Assembly: GCF_003313465.1 (NCBI RefSeq)
Contig: NZ_KZ845663.1
Span: 481,911-545,910 of the forward strand
Length of the DNA stretch: 64,000 bases
Source of the DNA: Thermoflavimicrobium daqui
Lineage (GTDB): Bacteria > Bacillota > Bacilli > Thermoactinomycetales > Thermoactinomycetaceae
Direction of reading: 5' to 3'
The position numbers and the translations under genes were made by a program. This document shows, in pieces, positions 8,659 through 16,590 of this stretch. The number at the start of each line of letters is the position of its first letter. Within the stretch, counting starts at the first letter, position 1. A model generated the notes under the pieces. It was not told the origin of the DNA, did no database searches, and saw nothing but the letters and a program-made list of their open reading frames with translations.

Positions 8659-9547
8659 CCACTTCTAAAAATTTCTCTTCTAGAGATTTACTTACAACAT
8701 AAACCTCATAGATACGAATACGCTCTTGAGCAAGATGGTAGATTATTTCAGGAATCTCATCCACCGCTCTTGTGATTAAAACACCATCGTCTGCTTGGGA
8801 AATCTTAAGTTGTGGATCATAAAGATGTAGGGCATTTGTCACTTGTATAGGATCCCCTTTAATTTTCACCTTTTGCTGTTGCTTCATCCTATTTTCTTTC
8901 AGATCTTGTATAAAAACTCGCTTCCCATTTTGAATAATAATCACCCGATCGCACATCAACTCTACTTCAGCTAACAGGTGACTTGAGACCAAAATAGCGA
9001 TATTCTCTTGATGGGCTAAATATTTCAAATAGTTACGGATTTCCTTAATCCCTGCTGGATCTAAACCATTCGTGGGCTCATCTAAAATTAAAATTTGCGG
9101 CTGATGAAGTAAAGCAACTGCGATGCCTAAACGTTGTTTCATCCCTAGAGAGTAATTTTTTACTTTTTGATCTAATACTTTATCTATTTCAAGACGTATT
9201 ACGACATCATTAATCCGGTTCTCATCAACTTCCGTATACATTCTAGAAAAATATCTTAGATTTTGTCGGCCTGTCATATAGGGATATAATGAAGGCGTTT
9301 CAATAATCGCTCCAATTTGACTAATGGATGGCCTCCATTCTTTTTGGATGCTTTTTCCAGCAACAATAATATCTCCATCAGTAACTTTCATTAAACCTGT
9401 AATCATTCGAATGGTGGTCGTTTTCCCTGCTCCGTTTGGTCCCAAAAAGCCTAAGATCTCTCCATACTTTAGCTCAAAGGACAGGTTGCTGATAATCTCT
9501 TGTTCTTTGATACGTTTCGTCACATTTTGTAGCTCCAAAGCATACAT
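8633..9547 (-). CDS. ABC transporter ATP-binding protein (BcrA-like)
   Basis: A 304-residue ABC ATPase. Walker A GPNGAGKT near residue 37, signature YSLGMKQR near 135, Walker B LILDEPTNGLDPAG near 153, H-loop SSHLL near 188. The extra 80-residue C-terminal domain is typical of BcrA/NatA-like subunits that power ABC-2 permeases. The permease gene follows directly. ATG at 9547 lies behind GGGG about nine bases upstream. No two-component system or peptide gene adjoins that would identify the exported compound. Confidence 0.9.
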   Translation of the reverse strand: MYALELQNVTKRIKEQEIISNLSFELKYGEILGFLGPNGAGKTTTIRMITGLMKVTDGDIIVAGKSIQKEWRPSISQIGAIIETPSLYPYMTGRQNLRYFSRMYTEVDENRINDVVIRLEIDKVLDQKVKNYSLGMKQRLGIAVALLHQPQILILDEPTNGLDPAGIKEIRNYLKYLAHQENIAILVSSHLLAEVELMCDRVIIIQNGKRVFIQDLKENRMKQQQKVKIKGDPIQVTNALHLYDPQLKISQADDGVLITRAVDEIPEIIYHLAQERIRIYEVYVVSKSLEEKFLEVVGDKDDGR

Positions 9548-9658
9548 GGATAATTGCCCCTTCGCAAACCTACAGTCTCAATAGTTAGTATTTCCATTCG
9601 ATCACTTTTTATTTTCACCCAAACAGCACCCTATCCAAAAAAAGACAATAAAGTCACA

Positions 9659-9687
9659 TTGACATTTATGCTAAATCATTTTAATAT
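9659..9687 (+). promoter_or_regulatory. Vegetative (sigma-A type) promoter for the S-box transporter
   Basis: TTGACA at 9659-9664, a 17-base spacer and TAATAT at 9682-9687: a near-consensus promoter placed about 50 bases before the riboswitch. Confidence 0.75.
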
Positions 9688-9742
9688 GGCACAAGGCAAT
9701 CATTTATTTTTAAAAAACCCTTTTAATATAAAATTATAGATT

Positions 9743-9857
9743 AATCTTCTTATCTAGAGAGGCGGAGGGACTGGCCCAAGGAAGCCTCGGCAACGGGCTC
9801 TCGACTTAAGAGCGCTGTGCCAAATCCAGCAAGCATCAAGCTTGGAAGATAAGAAGA
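9743..9857 (+). promoter_or_regulatory. SAM-I (S-box) riboswitch
   Basis: Clear S-box aptamer. P1 5' strand ATCTTCTTATC (9744-9754) pairs with GATAAGAAGA (9848-9857). The conserved core reads AGAGAGGCGGAGGGACTGGC, then GAAGCCTCGGCAACGG, a P3 hairpin, and CCAGCAAGC before the P4 stem. The 3' strand of P1 can instead pair with the 5' arm of the terminator at 9876-9903 and so act as antiterminator: high S-adenosylmethionine would fold P1 and end transcription. It therefore links the downstream transporter to methionine/SAM supply. Confidence 0.95.
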
Positions 9858-9875
9858 GTGCCTCTTATTTTGATA

Positions 9876-9912
9876 AGACCTCTTCTTCTGCAAGAAGAGG
9901 TCTATTTCTTTT
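9876..9912 (+). terminator. Riboswitch expression-platform terminator
   Basis: AGACCTCTTCTT (9876-9887) pairs with AAGAAGAGGTCT (9892-9903) around a 4-base loop, followed by ATTTCTTTT. Its 5' arm is complementary to the 3' strand of riboswitch P1. Confidence 0.93.
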
Positions 9913-9966
9913 CTCTCTGGCAATAAGAGGTTCGTATAGCAATGTCTTTGAAAGGTGGCTTTAACA

Positions 9967-11286
9967 ATGAAAAAAGGGAACCCCATAGCTTTATTGCCGT
10001 TAGCTATATTTTTAGTTTTATTTATCGGTATTGGTATTGTCATTGGTGACTTTAATAAAATTCCTGTGATTGTGGTAATCCTGATTGCTGGAGGAATAGC
10101 TCTAATCATGAACCGTAAGGAGTCAATGCCAAATAAGATCAATATTTTTTGTAGGGGAGCTGGCCATCCAAATATTATTTTAATGATTATTATTTTTCTC
10201 TTGTCTGGTGCATTTTCAGCTGTTGCTAAAGGCATGGGAGCGGTAGAATCGACCGTTAATCTGGCTATGTCTTATTTACCACAAAATCTTTTGATTGTAG
10301 GGATTTTCGTAATTGCTTGTTTTATTTCTTTATCTATGGGAACATCTATGGGCACTATCGTTGCTTTAGCTCCTATTGGAGTGGGCATTAGCGGACAAAC
10401 GGATATTCCTTTAGCATTATCAATGGCTGCTGTCATTGGTGGTGCCATGTTTGGTGATAACCTATCTGTCATCTCCGATACGACTATCGCAGCAGTCAAT
10501 ACACAAAAAATACAAATGAGAGATAAATTTAAAGTTAACTTTCTGATTGTCCTCCCTGCAGCAATCTTGACTGTAATCATTCTAACTCTGTTAACTTCAA
10601 GTACGCAAAGTGAACTCATCAAACATCATTTTGAATGGATACAAACCCTTCCATATCTAGGTGTATTAGTCGCTGCTCTCATTGGCATCAACGTAATTAT
10701 TGTATTAACAGGAGGAATTATTTTTGCTGGAGCTATTGGTCTATGGTATGGAAATTTTGACTGGTTAAGTTTTCTACACAAAATAGGTGAGGGCATTGCA
10801 AGTATGCAAGAATTATCCATCTTAGTTCTATTGATTGGTGGTACAGTTGAGCTTATCAAACATCATGGTGGAATCGACTATCTCTTATATACCATCACAA
10901 GTAAAATTCAATCAAAAAAAGGAGCCGAATTTGGGATCGCTGGACTTATTATGCTTACAAATCTTTCGATTGCTAACAATACCATTTCCATTCTAATCAC
11001 AGGACCCTTGGCGAAAGATGTTGCTGATCGATATCAGATTGATCCACGTAAATCAGCTAGTTTACTTGATATCTTTTCATGCTGCTGTCAAGGACTTATC
11101 CCGTATGGACCACAACTTCTGTTGGCAGCTGGTATCGCTTCAATTTCTCCGATCAGCATCTTACAGTATTCTTACTATCCAATTTTGATCGGTCTTTGTG
11201 CTATTATATCTATTTTGATCGGCTTTCCTAGACTCACATCACTCAAAGCTAATCCTAAACTAGAGCAAAAAATGAATGCGAACTAG
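9967..11286 (+). CDS. metT: NhaC-family transporter under S-box control, likely methionine transporter MetT
   Basis: A 439-residue membrane protein with 11-12 hydrophobic segments and NhaC-type antiporter features (SLSMGTSMGTIVALAPIGVG near 115 and GGAMFGDNLSVISDTT near 155). NhaC proteins are usually Na+/H+ antiporters, but the S-box-regulated branch of this family has been proposed from comparative genomics to be the methionine transporter MetT. The riboswitch here supports that. GTG at 9955 is open, but ATG at 9967 lies eight bases after AAAGGTGG and is preferred. Function as a methionine carrier is inference from regulation. Confidence 0.8.
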   Translation: MKKGNPIALLPLAIFLVLFIGIGIVIGDFNKIPVIVVILIAGGIALIMNRKESMPNKINIFCRGAGHPNIILMIIIFLLSGAFSAVAKGMGAVESTVNLAMSYLPQNLLIVGIFVIACFISLSMGTSMGTIVALAPIGVGISGQTDIPLALSMAAVIGGAMFGDNLSVISDTTIAAVNTQKIQMRDKFKVNFLIVLPAAILTVIILTLLTSSTQSELIKHHFEWIQTLPYLGVLVAALIGINVIIVLTGGIIFAGAIGLWYGNFDWLSFLHKIGEGIASMQELSILVLLIGGTVELIKHHGGIDYLLYTITSKIQSKKGAEFGIAGLIMLTNLSIANNTISILITGPLAKDVADRYQIDPRKSASLLDIFSCCCQGLIPYGPQLLLAAGIASISPISILQYSYYPILIGLCAIISILIGFPRLTSLKANPKLEQKMNAN

Positions 11287-11373
11287 CAATCACTCTTATG
11301 TTTAATTAACTGAGTAGAAAAATGAAAATAGCCTCCAGCTAATATAGAGCTGAAAGCTAAACTATTTTGAATA

Positions 11374-11445
11374 GAAACCCCCACTTCATAGCTAAAGTAA
11401 GTGGGAGTTTCTTTCAAAATGGGTTCTTTAATAAGAACCCATTTT
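11374..11445 (+). terminator. Two tandem terminator-like hairpins
   Basis: First stem GAAACCCCCACTT (11374-11386) with AAGTGGGAGTTTC (11399-11411, one mismatch), followed by TTTC. Second stem AAAATGGGTTCTT (11416-11428) with AAGAACCCATTTT (11433-11445, perfect). They separate the convergent metT and the 11530 gene and can stop transcription from both sides. The first hairpin also resembles the sub-terminal palindromes of IS200/IS605 elements. Confidence 0.65.
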
Positions 11446-11529
11446 CAAATTTATATTTTCTCTCTTCCCCCAAAAGTTCGTCTTTGGATATATTATTATT
11501 CTCTTTTAATACTACTTCAGATATCCAAT

Positions 11530-12172
11530 TTAACTGAAGGACGACATCCTTTTCTGGCATCCCACTAATAGTCCATTCATATATTTCCTCTGCTTGGTTA
11601 TTAATGGTTCCATTAACTCTTTAGCTTGATCTGAAGTAGCTTCTACTATTTTTATGCCTTCCGGATCTTCCAGTTGAAAAGACATTTTAAGAATCGGTAT
11701 ATCTAGAACATCTTTATTTTGTAGTGTCTGCTTATAGCTTTGTTTGTGTGAATCTGTTGCTTTAATAGATAACGTAAGAAATGTTTTCCCTTCATCACGC
11801 TGATACTTAACCAATTTAATTTTAAATTTATTATCAATAATAATCGTTTGATTGAGTGCAAGTGGAATCGAATCAGGTTTCGTATTTGAAAGGAAAGTCC
11901 ATGTTACAAGCGAAATTACAAGAATCCCAATGCAAATTAAACTAAATAAGCCATTTTGTTTTCAATAATTGTTGTATGATCGGATGAGTGGAAACAATTT
12001 CTTTTGTTGCTGTAACATTTTGCGTGCTACTGCTTTGATCCCACTGGTGTTTAAATGGTTGGGTAGCTTGCGCAGTTGCAGGCTCTTGTTCTTCTTTATT
12101 TTTATCATCGAGATCTGTACGGGATTGTGTGGTTGGATGTGACTCATTCTTCTTGGTATATGTATACGACAT
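11530..12172 (-). pseudogene. Frameshifted single-pass membrane protein of unknown function
   Basis: Two frames make one plausible protein of about 213 residues. Residues 1-76 (from 12172, MSYTYTKKNESHP) are a polar, Gln/Thr-rich cytoplasmic part ending LLKTKWLI at a TAG. One base off frame, the sequence continues as a membrane segment (LICIGILVISLVTWTFL) and an extracellular beta-rich domain (KLVKYQRDEGKTFLTLSIKA) to 11530. Removing one T near 11943-11946 restores the frame. It follows the J-like gene by 18 bases, the last of a gene set that starts at 13777. It may be a true lesion or an assembly error. The extracellular part resembles small DUF4352-like domains only loosely. Confidence 0.55.
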
Positions 12173-12190
12173 GTCTACTGCTGGTAAGAA

Positions 12191-12457
12191 TTATTTTCGC
12201 TTTATTTCCTGTAACTTTTGATCATATTTCGCTCGCTGTTCCGGGTCTAAAAGTATTAGTTTGATCTCATCCAGTCGTTCTATCATTCGCTCTGCTTCTT
12301 GACGACGTGCAAGAGTTGGAGTATTTGTTCGTTTTTGCCAAATCCGTATTTTCTTTAAAATCGCCTTGTCAATCTCTTCATTAGAAGCATCTGGTGGAAG
12401 ACCGATTAGCTCATAGTAATTTTTCTCTTCCATAAAATTAGCAACCTCGTTTTTCAT
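12191..12457 (-). CDS. J-domain-like protein lacking the HPD motif
   Basis: 88 residues. YYELIGLPPDASNEEIDKAI is the classic helix I-II entry of a J domain and LLDPEQRAKYDQKL the classic helix IV, but between them the protein reads RIWQKRTNTPTLARRQEAER, without the His-Pro-Asp that activates Hsp70 ATPase. The fold is probably J-like, but it should not stimulate DnaK in the usual way. It lies between a DUF4309-type lipoprotein and a membrane protein gene, in a set with short gaps, so it may be the cytoplasmic partner of an envelope assembly. Length is complete for a stand-alone J-like module. Confidence 0.7.
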   Translation of the reverse strand: MKNEVANFMEEKNYYELIGLPPDASNEEIDKAILKKIRIWQKRTNTPTLARRQEAERMIERLDEIKLILLDPEQRAKYDQKLQEIKRK

Positions 12458-12491
12458 TTCGGTAACTGTGTGTAATGATCAATAATCCAGC

Positions 12492-13109
12492 TTATTCTGA
12501 TTCATTAAAGTACTCTTCTTTAGCAATTGCAAATGCTTCAACTTGTTTTTTATTCACAATAAATTCAATCCCGAAAGGAGGGAAACGGTAAAAATAATAC
12601 TTGGTATCTACACTTTCTAATTTTCTTTTATCACGCTCACTCGGCTGACCAAATACTGTTAATAAATGATCTACAGTTAGGTCTTTATATCTCTTCGATA
12701 AGTCAATAGCTTGACTATCTTTTGCAACGAATTCAGAATCGTTAACATCGAGTAAGCTAACATGATAGGCCCAATAAGCTAGAGCACCATCCCTATTAAA
12801 AATAAACTGTACATTAGGTGCTTTCCCCCAAGTTTCACCGATTCGAGCCGTTTCATCTGCTTCTCCCCATTTACTTCGCACTTCCTCCGCCTTAACTCCT
12901 ACTGTAAATGGAATACCATATATCTTCCCCTGCTGAGCTAGCTTTTTAATCTCTTGGGCTTGTTCTATTCCAGGATTCTCAATTTTTACTTTCGACGTTG
13001 TAGATACTGCTTTTTCTTCTGTCTTTTCACAACCTAACATCCCTAGCATAAACATAAACAAGATAGCAAAAGAACTAACCAATCGTCTTTTATTGGCTAG
13101 AAAGCCCAT
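12492..13109 (-). CDS. DUF4309-type lipoprotein
   Basis: 205 residues with a lipoprotein signal (MLGMLGC lipobox near residues 21-27). The mature protein matches the DUF4309/YjgB style: IKKLAQQGKIYGIPFTVGV near 53, KWGEADE near 77 and a C-terminal beta-rich half ending FEFIV-like strands. The function of this family is unknown; members are extracellular and often sporulation-associated or envelope-associated. It shares the AQQGK-YG-PF-VG segment with the neighbouring 13124-13777 gene, so the two are tandem duplicates. ATG at 13109 lies after GGTGGAGA. Confidence 0.75.
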   Translation of the reverse strand: MGFLANKRRLVSSFAILFMFMLGMLGCEKTEEKAVSTTSKVKIENPGIEQAQEIKKLAQQGKIYGIPFTVGVKAEEVRSKWGEADETARIGETWGKAPNVQFIFNRDGALAYWAYHVSLLDVNDSEFVAKDSQAIDLSKRYKDLTVDHLLTVFGQPSERDKRKLESVDTKYYFYRFPPFGIEFIVNKKQVEAFAIAKEEYFNESE

Positions 13110-13123
13110 ATCTCCACCTCTTC

Positions 13124-13777
13124 TTATTGTTGACGTAATTTTTTCAGATCTTCTTGCACAAAAGGATTTGTCTGTTTGGATACCATAAACGAAACCAGTT
13201 TATTTTCATATACAGCAAAGCGAATACAATAATCAAAAGATAATGTATAAAAGTAACTTACGGTTGATCCGGCCGGCTCAGTATAAGTTGATTGATAATA
13301 ATTATCCCCGAACACTTTAATCACATCTTGAATCGTGACATCTTTATAGCGATCAGGTAAGCTAATATATCGTCCATTTAAAAAATAGGGATCAGTTGAT
13401 TTTACATCTCTTACCCCTACAGTAAACTCTTCATAATTTCGAGTTTCTCCAAGAAAAGTGAAAAATACGGAAGGAGCTCTTTTCCAATAGTAAACAAAAA
13501 TACCTCCATTTTCTGTCACTCCTCTTATCCTTGCATCAGCAGCCCCCCATTCTTTAGGAAATACATGTTCATTGAGTCCCACGGCAAACGGAACACCATA
13601 TACTTTTCCTTGTAAAGCCAAATTATAAATTTCCCTTGCTTGCCTAATTCCCGGACTTGCTGTTTTAATTCTCACTTCTTTTACTTCCACCTCTACTGTT
13701 TCTGATTAACAGCTAACTAAAAGGAAAGATACTAAAATGATAGATACCATTTTGTAAAGCGCATTTCGTACAAACAT
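13124..13777 (-). pseudogene. DUF4309-type lipoprotein with an in-frame stop just after the lipobox cysteine
   Basis: Reading from ATG at 13777 gives a lipoprotein signal (MFVRNALYKMV...LLVSC) and then TAA at 13706-13708. The same frame continues SETVEVEVKEVRIKTASPG into a 188-residue DUF4309-like body (IYNLALQGKVYGVPFAVGL near 30 of that part). Without the stop this is a normal 217-residue lipoprotein. GGAG lies 14 bases before the ATG. A GTG at 13690 could restart translation, but the product would lack a signal and stay cytoplasmic. Tandem paralogue of 12492-13109. Either a real nonsense lesion or a base-call error. Confidence 0.6.
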
Positions 13778-13977
13778 TCTCAGTCAAATAACTCCTTTAT
13801 CCATTATATAAAACGCAGATTCACAAATTATTATAAAATAAAACTTTGTTATAAAGTAGCTTTATATTCCTATAGTCGAAAGATTTAAATATATATTTGA
13901 CACTAAGCGAAAATTTTTTCGGGGTCATTAAGGGAATTAGAATTTTATATTACCTATTTAAAAAAATGAAAAAATAA
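13778..13977. promoter_or_regulatory. AT-rich intergenic region, probable promoter area of the DUF4309 gene set
   Basis: About 200 bases between the terminator of the upstream operon and the lipoprotein signal peptide. Strongly AT-rich. No promoter stands out clearly enough to place. Confidence 0.3.
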
Positions 13978-14009
13978 AAGCCGCTGTCTTATTTTTTTAA
14001 CAGCGGCTT
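13978..14009 (-). terminator. Rho-independent terminator
   Basis: AAGCCGCTGT (13978-13987) pairs with ACAGCGGCTT (14000-14009). On the minus strand it is followed by TTTTATTTTTTC. Ends the two-gene unit 15243-14029. Confidence 0.9.
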
Positions 14010-14028
14010 GAGTCATCATAAGATAATA

Positions 14029-14478
14029 CTATGTACCTTCTTTGATACGTCGAATCGCTTTAATAATATTTTCTCTTTCGATCTCTTCCAAAACAAAAAC
14101 CCGTGGCATAGAGGGAATAGCAAACTGAGTATGACTGTGAAATAATTCAATGATAAAGGTACCGATTGGATTGTTTTCTTGATCTTTGACTACACTCCAA
14201 AGCATTCGATCACGATTTTCTTGTGGTCCCCACTCTTCTAAAGAATCATGCAAATTTAATATACTCTTGAACTGAAAGCCAGCTTTAAATAATTGTTCAA
14301 AAACTGGGGTCATTAGTTTTTTAAGATAAATTCCATACGTAGGTTCTCCGATTTTCTTGAAAGACTGTAAAAGCAGGTCATAATTTTCCTCAAGGACTTT
14401 CTGCCAATGTGCTGTCACATAATCCTCAATTAAGCTCCCAATTTCTTTTATTGACATACCGGGTTTAAACTCTCCCAT
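14029..14478 (-). CDS. Hypothetical protein in a two-gene unit
   Basis: 149 residues, unrecognised. It is helical in the first 75 residues (SLIEDYVTAHWQKVLEENY) and then mixed, with AIPSMPRVFVLEEIE near the C-terminus. No signal or membrane segment. A TTG at 14502 is open, but ATG at 14478 has AGGAGG nine bases upstream. It follows the 14506-15243 gene and shares its terminator, so the two probably act together; that gene has a close paralogue at the head of the kinase/VWA/PP2C operon, but this gene has no second copy there. Confidence 0.65.
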   Translation of the reverse strand: MGEFKPGMSIKEIGSLIEDYVTAHWQKVLEENYDLLLQSFKKIGEPTYGIYLKKLMTPVFEQLFKAGFQFKSILNLHDSLEEWGPQENRDRMLWSVVKDQENNPIGTFIIELFHSHTQFAIPSMPRVFVLEEIERENIIKAIRRIKEGT

Positions 14479-14505
14479 TTCCCATACCCTCCTAATAGCC
14501 AATTA

Positions 14506-15243
14506 CTAACCATTTGTATTCAAATGTTCTGAGATATTTTCTTGAATCTCTTTTAATTCCTCTTCGATCGAGAGCAACAATTTCATTAATGACTTGGAAT
14601 CACCTTGATTCACTATAATAAGAGCAGATTGCTCAATCCCTTTTTCCACTGAACCAATCGTGCCATCTAATTTACGAGCTACTTCTGCTAGTAACTTTTG
14701 CATCTTTTGAACCCCTTTTATATTTTCTTTAGTATTCTTAGCACTTTGGGAACCTTCTATATACAAAACATCGTTTATTTGTTGAAATGGGACAACATGA
14801 GGATCAGCTTTAGGACTTACTGCTTGGTTAAAAATGATCTCACCTTCATCAAGCGGTGGTAATTGGGACATACCAGAGGAACTATCGCGGATCTTTATCA
14901 ATTGCTCGATAAATTTAAACACACCTTTGGATTCCCAACATCCTTGATCCGATGTAAACTGAGCGAAGGGATACTTACAAATACTAATCCCTTCCTCTCG
15001 CACAACCATCATATATTCTAATTCTGAACTATTTTCCTTAGGTACACTATAAAACTGTAAATGATATGAAACGGGTAGGTAACCATGATTACATATATGT
15101 TCAAATAACCCCATCACATCGAGTGGATCTACTACTAACTCACTAGCAACCTCCCACACTCGGGAAATATTGCACGATCCATCCTTCTTTTTACACCTTT
15201 CTACCAACCAGTCTTCGATGATATTTTTCAACTTCGCTTCCAA
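14506..15243 (-). CDS. Unknown protein, paralogue of the 21457-22191 gene
   Basis: 245 residues starting at TTG 15243, which sits six bases after AGGAGG; the longer open frame to 15354 has no ribosome site. The N-terminal 65 residues (KLKNIIEDWL, WEVASELVVDPLDVMGLFEH, CNHGYLPVSY) look like a winged-helix-like or adaptor domain. A variable middle follows, then a helical C-terminus (KLLAEVARKLDGTIGSVEKG, LLLSIEEELKEIQENISEHL). Roughly two thirds of positions match the 21457-22191 protein, highest at both ends. Function unknown; the paralogue heads the PIN-kinase operon, suggesting a partner role in the same pathway. Confidence 0.7.
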   Translation of the reverse strand: MEAKLKNIIEDWLVERCKKKDGSCNISRVWEVASELVVDPLDVMGLFEHICNHGYLPVSYHLQFYSVPKENSSELEYMMVVREEGISICKYPFAQFTSDQGCWESKGVFKFIEQLIKIRDSSSGMSQLPPLDEGEIIFNQAVSPKADPHVVPFQQINDVLYIEGSQSAKNTKENIKGVQKMQKLLAEVARKLDGTIGSVEKGIEQSALIIVNQGDSKSLMKLLLSIEEELKEIQENISEHLNTNG

Positions 15244-15459
15244 TCTATACCCTCCTAATAAACCTACTGCTGTCCCAAGCTTTATAATCCTAGTCCATCT
15301 GCGCAAAAGTGGATATAATCCCACATCCCACCATAACTTTGAATTGTAAATCAATTAAATAATATTTATGTAGCATAATGGTTTAGCCCAATTTTAAATT
15401 ATATGTCTATACTTTACAATTAAGTAACTGAAATATAAATTTATATGTAAATTTAATGT

Positions 15460-15815
15460 ATTAATAATCCGCTCATAGGCATAATTTAGTGTTTGGTGAA
15501 GTATAGAGTTCAAGCAATGCGCCATTATTTCTTTCGCGTGATACTCCATTCATAGGCTTTTTCTTTGGGAACTCCTAAAGAGATAAACCTTTTTACTTTA
15601 GTTTTTTGAGTTCTTTCACTGCTTCCATAAACACATTCTGAGTCTTCTGCGTATCCATTCGTCCAATGGATGCTAGCCTCGTATAAAGTTCGTGTTCCTT
15701 AGGTTGGAGGTTTACCGCCGGCTTCCTTCAGATCCTGCCGCCTTGGGCTAACGACTACTGCTACCTTTGCTGTACGGGACTTTCACCCTATAGAATGTGC
15801 TCATGCCGAGCGCAC
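15460..15815 (-). mobile_element. Remnant of a class C group II intron (domain I plus end of its reverse transcriptase)
   Basis: On the minus strand the intron begins at 15815 with GTGCGCTCGGCATGAGCAC, followed by TATAGGGTGAAAGTCCCG, GAAGGAAGCCGGCGGTAAAC and CTAAGGAACACGAACTT, the conserved domain I landmarks of class C introns such as B.h.I1. Near 15600 the sequence jumps to the last part of the intron-encoded reverse transcriptase/maturase (LGVPKEKAYEW, TRKK, stop, WRIA, then ILHQTLNYAYE one frame off). Most of the ORF and domains V-VI are gone, so it cannot splice or move. The insertion point directly follows a terminator, the usual target of class C introns. Confidence 0.85.
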
Positions 15816-15823
15816 ATTCAAAA

Positions 15824-15851
15824 AGCCTTCAGTCACAAACATCTGAAGGCT
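15824..15851 (-). terminator. Terminator of the kinase/VWA/PP2C operon and intron target
   Basis: AGCCTTCAG (15824-15832) pairs with CTGAAGGCT (15843-15851); on the minus strand the hairpin is followed by TTTTTGAAT and then the intron 5' end GTGCG. Confidence 0.9.
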
Positions 15852-15987
15852 AAATTTATAATAATCGGGATGCACTTTAATAAAAATGAATAATTAAATG
15901 ATTGCTTAGGTAAAGTCTTCTGCAACATCCTTGAACACAATTCCCATTTAGGAAATCGACAAGCAATTGACTTCATCTATAAAACAT

Positions 15988-16545
15988 TTAAAAAGAAGGC
16001 AAGCGGTTCGCTAACATCGTCAATTCCTCAAGAAAATCATTGATGAATCTTGTAAGTGACGAACTGGGTGAAATCAACTGGCGAATGCTGATCAATTTTT
16101 GCACCAATTGATCAACTGATCTCTGATCGATTTTCTCCCGTTTGATTTGTTCGACAGTCCACTCCAACATTTTTTTTACTTCAAACTTAACTTCCATTGC
16201 AACTTCAATATCCTCTTCAATGAACACATTTAATCTTCGCATCATTTCAGAAAACCTATCTTGTGGTTCTCTTTGAACTGCAAAAGACTGTGAACTTTCA
16301 GCTACTGTACTAGCTGTTTCTAAAGCTTGCCATGAATCTATATTTTGGGTAAACGAATACATATCCTTGTTTGTCTCATGGCTTGAAGGTTCAAAACCGA
16401 GGAATTCATCAGATATAGCAATATCATCTAAAGATAAAGAACCCGTTTCTTCCATATACGGAGTCGCATAAGTGCGGCGGTAATCTTTTTCCATTTTGCT
16501 AGCCTCTATCTCACTCTCTAATAAATGAATAAAAGGAATAATCAC
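15988..16545 (-). CDS. Unknown protein, probably the C-terminal half of a gene split by a stop codon
   Basis: 185 residues from GTG 16545, with no Shine-Dalgarno motif before it. The 15 codons upstream (DHQIKEEACRQFNQQ) are open, read like coding sequence and reach the TAA that ends the 16591-16950 gene in the same frame. So either this gene starts at a weak GTG by coupling, or TAA 16591-16593 is a nonsense mutation in a single gene of about 320 residues. The protein is acidic with Ser-rich linker (to about 100) and a helical C-terminal domain (RRLNVFIEEDIEVAMEVKFE). Last gene of the operon. Confidence 0.6.
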   Translation of the reverse strand: MIIPFIHLLESEIEASKMEKDYRRTYATPYMEETGSLSLDDIAISDEFLGFEPSSHETNKDMYSFTQNIDSWQALETASTVAESSQSFAVQREPQDRFSEMMRRLNVFIEEDIEVAMEVKFEVKKMLEWTVEQIKREKIDQRSVDQLVQKLISIRQLISPSSSLTRFINDFLEELTMLANRLPSF

Positions 16546-16590
16546 TTGCTGATTAAATTGGCGACAGGCTTCCTCTTTAATCTGATGATC

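Noticed and set aside
9554-9739. Plus-strand ORF of 61 codons before the riboswitch
   Set aside because: Contains the promoter TTGACA/TAATAT of the S-box transcript and has no ribosome site.
9750-10235. Minus-strand ORF of 161 codons over the riboswitch and start of metT
   Set aside because: Antisense to a clear S-box and to a membrane protein gene; composition typical of a shadow frame.
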